Part shown: in pieces, positions 61,888 to 64,000 of the stretch | Layout: every line of letters starts with the position of its first letter | Numbering within the stretch: the stretch's first letter is position 1 | NCBI GenBank assembly: GCA_965215545.1 | Contig: OZ244066.1 | Location: 1,116,001-1,180,000 of the forward strand | Source: MPNP01 sp965215545 | GTDB lineage: Bacteria; Pseudomonadota; Alphaproteobacteria; Rhodobacterales; Rhodobacteraceae | Reading direction: 5' to 3' | Length of the DNA: 64,000 bases | Notes under the pieces: model-generated | Database searches by the model: none | The model's input: the letters and a program-made list of their open reading frames with translations, nothing else | What the model was told of the DNA's origin: nothing | Program-made: the position numbers and the translations under genes

Positions 61888-62811
61888 CTACAGACTGTCG
61901 AGGGCGGCAATGAGCATCCGGGTCGTGGCGGTTTCCGTCATGGCATGGCCGGCCCGGGTGATGTGCAGGACGCTTGCCGGCCAAGCCCGGTGCAGGGCGT
62001 GGGCTGTGTGGGGTGGACACAGGAGGTCAAAACGGCCCTGGACGATGATGCCCGGAATGGCGGCGATTGTCGGCATGTTGGCAAGAATCGTGGTCTGCGG
62101 GTCGAGGAAGCCGCCGTGCACGAAGTAGTGGGTTTCGATGCGGGCGATGGTTCGGGCATAGGCCCTGGGCACGGTCTTGATGAGATCGGTCCGCTCGTTC
62201 GAGGCGAGCTGACTTTCCCAGGTCATCCATGCCTGGCCAAACCTGTGCTCCGTCTCATCGTCGCCACAGAACATCCGCTGGTGATAGGCCTTGATGAGAT
62301 CCTGTCGCTCAGCCGGTGGAATCATGGCTGTAAATTTCTCCCAGGCTTCGGGCCAGAACCGCCCCGCCCCGCCCCCGTAGAACCAGTCGAGCTCCGCGCT
62401 GGTCATGAGAAAGATCCCGCGCAGGACCAGTGATCTGACCCTGTCGGGGTGTTGCTGGGCATAGAGCAGGCCCAGGGTGGCACCCCATGAGCCGCCAAAG
62501 ACTGCCCATTGTTCGATCCCGAGATGCGTCCGGATGGCTTCGATATCCGCGATCAGATGCCAGGTCGTGTTGGCCGTGACGGAACCGGTGGGTCGCGAGC
62601 GTCCACAGCCGCGCTGGTCAAGGAGGATGGTGCGGAATATGCGGGGATTGAAGAGGCGGCGCATATGCGATGAGCATCCAGCCCCGGGACCCCCGTGCAG
62701 GACGACGATGGGCCGCCCATCCGGTGTTCCACACTCCTCGAAATAAACGGCATGACCCTGATCAACATCGAGGATGCTCTGGTGGTAGGGTTCGATATGC
62801 GGGTAAAGCAT
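61888..62811 (-). CDS. pip: Proline iminopeptidase
   Basis: A 307-residue alpha/beta hydrolase that removes N-terminal proline from peptides. HGGPGAGC near residue 40, LLDQRGCGRSRP, and the nucleophile elbow GGSWGATLGL are typical; the catalytic D is in QGRFDLLCPP and H in RAGHAM. I use ATG 62811 (LYPHIEPYHQSILDV follows, as in the family); GTG 62847 is possible. Divergent from ubiG. Confidence 0.94.
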   Translation of the reverse strand: MLYPHIEPYHQSILDVDQGHAVYFEECGTPDGRPIVVLHGGPGAGCSSHMRRLFNPRIFRTILLDQRGCGRSRPTGSVTANTTWHLIADIEAIRTHLGIEQWAVFGGSWGATLGLLYAQQHPDRVRSLVLRGIFLMTSAELDWFYGGGAGRFWPEAWEKFTAMIPPAERQDLIKAYHQRMFCGDDETEHRFGQAWMTWESQLASNERTDLIKTVPRAYARTIARIETHYFVHGGFLDPQTTILANMPTIAAIPGIIVQGRFDLLCPPHTAHALHRAWPASVLHITRAGHAMTETATTRMLIAALDSL

Positions 62812-62904
62812 GTCCTGACGGACAATTCCTGTCTGGTTCGGATCCACAGGACCAGATTATCGGTTTTGCCAGGCGGAGGGAAACCCGCAGCGGGAAGGAG
62901 TGGC

Positions 62905-63732
62905 ATGATCAGCACACAGAGTGGAACGGTTGATGATCGGGAAGTTGCCAAGTTCGAGGCCATGGCCGAGGAATGGTGGGATCCCCGTGGCAAGTTCAAG
63001 CCCCTGCACCGGATGAACCCGGTCCGGCTTGATTACATTCTGGACCAGATCGACTTCGAGTTCGGCATAGAGCGGGCGCAAAGGACACCACTTGCGGGGC
63101 TTGAGATTCTCGACATGGGATGCGGTGGAGGCCTGTTGTCCGAGCCCCTGGCCCGTCTCGGTGCCACAGTGACAGGGACGGATGTCTCGGGTCTCAATGT
63201 CCGGATCGCCACTTCCCATGCCGAGCAGTCGCAACTTGCGATCACCTACAGGGAAGCGAGCGCCGAGATGCTTGCCGCCGAACAGCGGGACTTCGACGTT
63301 GTCCTCTGCATGGAAGTGATTGAGCATGTCATGGATCCCGGGGCCTTCATGGCCTGTTGTGCCTGCCTCGTCCGTCCCGGTGGTCTGCTGATCGTCTCCA
63401 CGATCAACCGGAATGCCAAAAGCTATCTGCTGGCGATTGTGGGAGCCGAATATGTCCTGCGCTGGCTGCCGATCGGCACCCATGACTGGAACCGGTTCAT
63501 CAAGCCCCGGGAACTTGAGGAGCTTGCGGCCAGTGTGGCGCTGGAGTGCGTTGACCAGAAGGGGTTCGTCTACAATCCCCTGCGGGATGAATGGATGCGT
63601 TCCGCCACCGATCTGGATGTCAATTACGTCATGGCCTGTCGGCAGCCCAGGCCCATCGCCGTCGATCAGTCTGGCCAGCGGGCGGATGGACAGCGGATTG
63701 GGGACGTTCCGGAGGCGCATGATGGTCGGTAA
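62905..63732 (+). CDS. ubiG: Bifunctional demethylubiquinone/2-polyprenyl-6-hydroxyphenol methyltransferase
   Basis: A 275-residue SAM-dependent O-methyltransferase acting twice in ubiquinone synthesis. VAKFEAMAEEWWDPRGKFKP near the start is the UbiG signature; the SAM motif is ILDMGCGGGLLSEPLARLGA, and EVIEHVMDPGAF and WNRFIKPRELE follow. The start is ATG 62905 with AAGGAG upstream. The C-terminal 25 residues are an unusual hydrophilic extension overlapping the next gene by 14 bases. Confidence 0.95.
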   Translation: MISTQSGTVDDREVAKFEAMAEEWWDPRGKFKPLHRMNPVRLDYILDQIDFEFGIERAQRTPLAGLEILDMGCGGGLLSEPLARLGATVTGTDVSGLNVRIATSHAEQSQLAITYREASAEMLAAEQRDFDVVLCMEVIEHVMDPGAFMACCACLVRPGGLLIVSTINRNAKSYLLAIVGAEYVLRWLPIGTHDWNRFIKPRELEELAASVALECVDQKGFVYNPLRDEWMRSATDLDVNYVMACRQPRPIAVDQSGQRADGQRIGDVPEAHDGR

Positions 63733-64000
63733 TGGTGCACAAGTTCCTGTGCGGCAACTTGTCGATCGCACGGCACTCATGGCGCACCGCCGTCGGGCCA
63801 GCCAGCAACTGTTCACCAATGGTCTCTATGTGCAGGTGGCAGGTGAACTGAAAGACCGTCTTGCGGAGCTTGATCAGCCTGCAAGAGCCGCCATGGCCGT
63901 GGTCAGTGGGCAGCCAGGATTCTGGAGCCATGTGTTCAGCCAGGCCGCGCATGTCACCGATGAGGATGTTCTGGCCCTGGTGCCCGGCAGCCAGGATGTG
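63719..64000 (+). CDS. Putative SAM-dependent methyltransferase, 5' end only
   Basis: 94 codons run to the window edge. The start ATG 63719 has GGAGG upstream. LVDRTALMAHRRRASQQLF, then ELKDRLAELDQPARAAMAVV resembles the N-terminus of BioC/NDUFAF5-like methyltransferases (DRxxxxxHRxRA ... LxDRLxxV). No SAM motif is reached yet, so the assignment rests on this short part. Confidence 0.55.
   Translation, partial: MMVGNGAQVPVRQLVDRTALMAHRRRASQQLFTNGLYVQVAGELKDRLAELDQPARAAMAVVSGQPGFWSHVFSQAAHVTDEDVLALVPGSQDV

Noticed and set aside
1..64000. tRNA, rRNA or CRISPR arrays.
   Set aside because: No cloverleaf-like sequences with a GTTCRA arm, no rRNA motifs and no regularly spaced short repeats were seen by eye; a covariance-model scan was not possible.

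Overview
The window reads as a GC-rich alphaproteobacterial chromosome. The evidence is the gene families and their order: dnaK-dnaJ, rimP-nusA-ylxR-infB, rph-rdgB-hemW, hrcA-grpE, aroE-coaE-dnaQ, tsaE-addB-addA-trxA, folC and accD, and ubiG at the end. A Rhodospirillales-like relative is my guess; the sequence alone does not fix the order. No rRNA, tRNA or CRISPR array was found.

Layout. 1-4136: dnaK (3' part), dnaJ, fxsA, a Tim44-domain protein and an Smr protein. 4147-9570: the rimP-nusA-ylxR-infB operon on the minus strand, with a terminator-like hairpin just before rimP. 10478-14471: five minus-strand genes (rph, rdgB, hemW, an AhpD-like protein, an OmpA-like protein), all overlapping by a few bases. 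14472-25253: an accessory island that separates rph from hrcA. It holds one well-formed IS630 element, at least four decayed transposase relics, a retropepsin/DUF5678 gene pair, several small AT-richer genes, and a three-gene TIGR04255 module. 25329-32248: hrcA-grpE, the xsc-pta pair for sulfoacetaldehyde use, then aroE-coaE-dnaQ. 32249-34082: an AT-richer insertion with a Clp-fold protease gene, a small partner gene and an IS66-derived miniature element. 34248-47544: tsaE, addB, addA, trxA, folC, a dead SDR gene, accD, a glycerophosphodiesterase and ilvD. 47633-50679: a second IS66-derived element with a target duplication, then a GIY-YIG-like gene, a DUF4365 gene and a gene split by an in-frame TGA. 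50997-54950: the Anbu proteasome-homologue operon. 55097-61730: a second mobile region with two copies of a coiled-coil membrane protein, a HigA-like antitoxin whose partner toxin is cut in two by an IS110 element, a nuclease relic, and a second copy of the gene pair seen in the TIGR04255 module. 61888-64000: proline iminopeptidase, ubiG and the start of a methyltransferase gene.

Main points. (1) The IS110 insertion can be read to the base: removing 57487-59000 restores an intact toxin frame, and the element is flanked by a CT core dinucleotide on the coding strand. (2) Two separate loci carry the same pair of uncharacterised genes, one coding for a protein with a GWDGP/GWKGP motif and the other ending in an HA-I-type motif. 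They have different first genes, which makes the pair a candidate undescribed system. (3) A DUF4365-coupled gene is interrupted by one in-frame TGA. (4) Mobile elements have twice landed exactly at stop codons (17455 and 33927). Functions given as inference have not been tested by any search.
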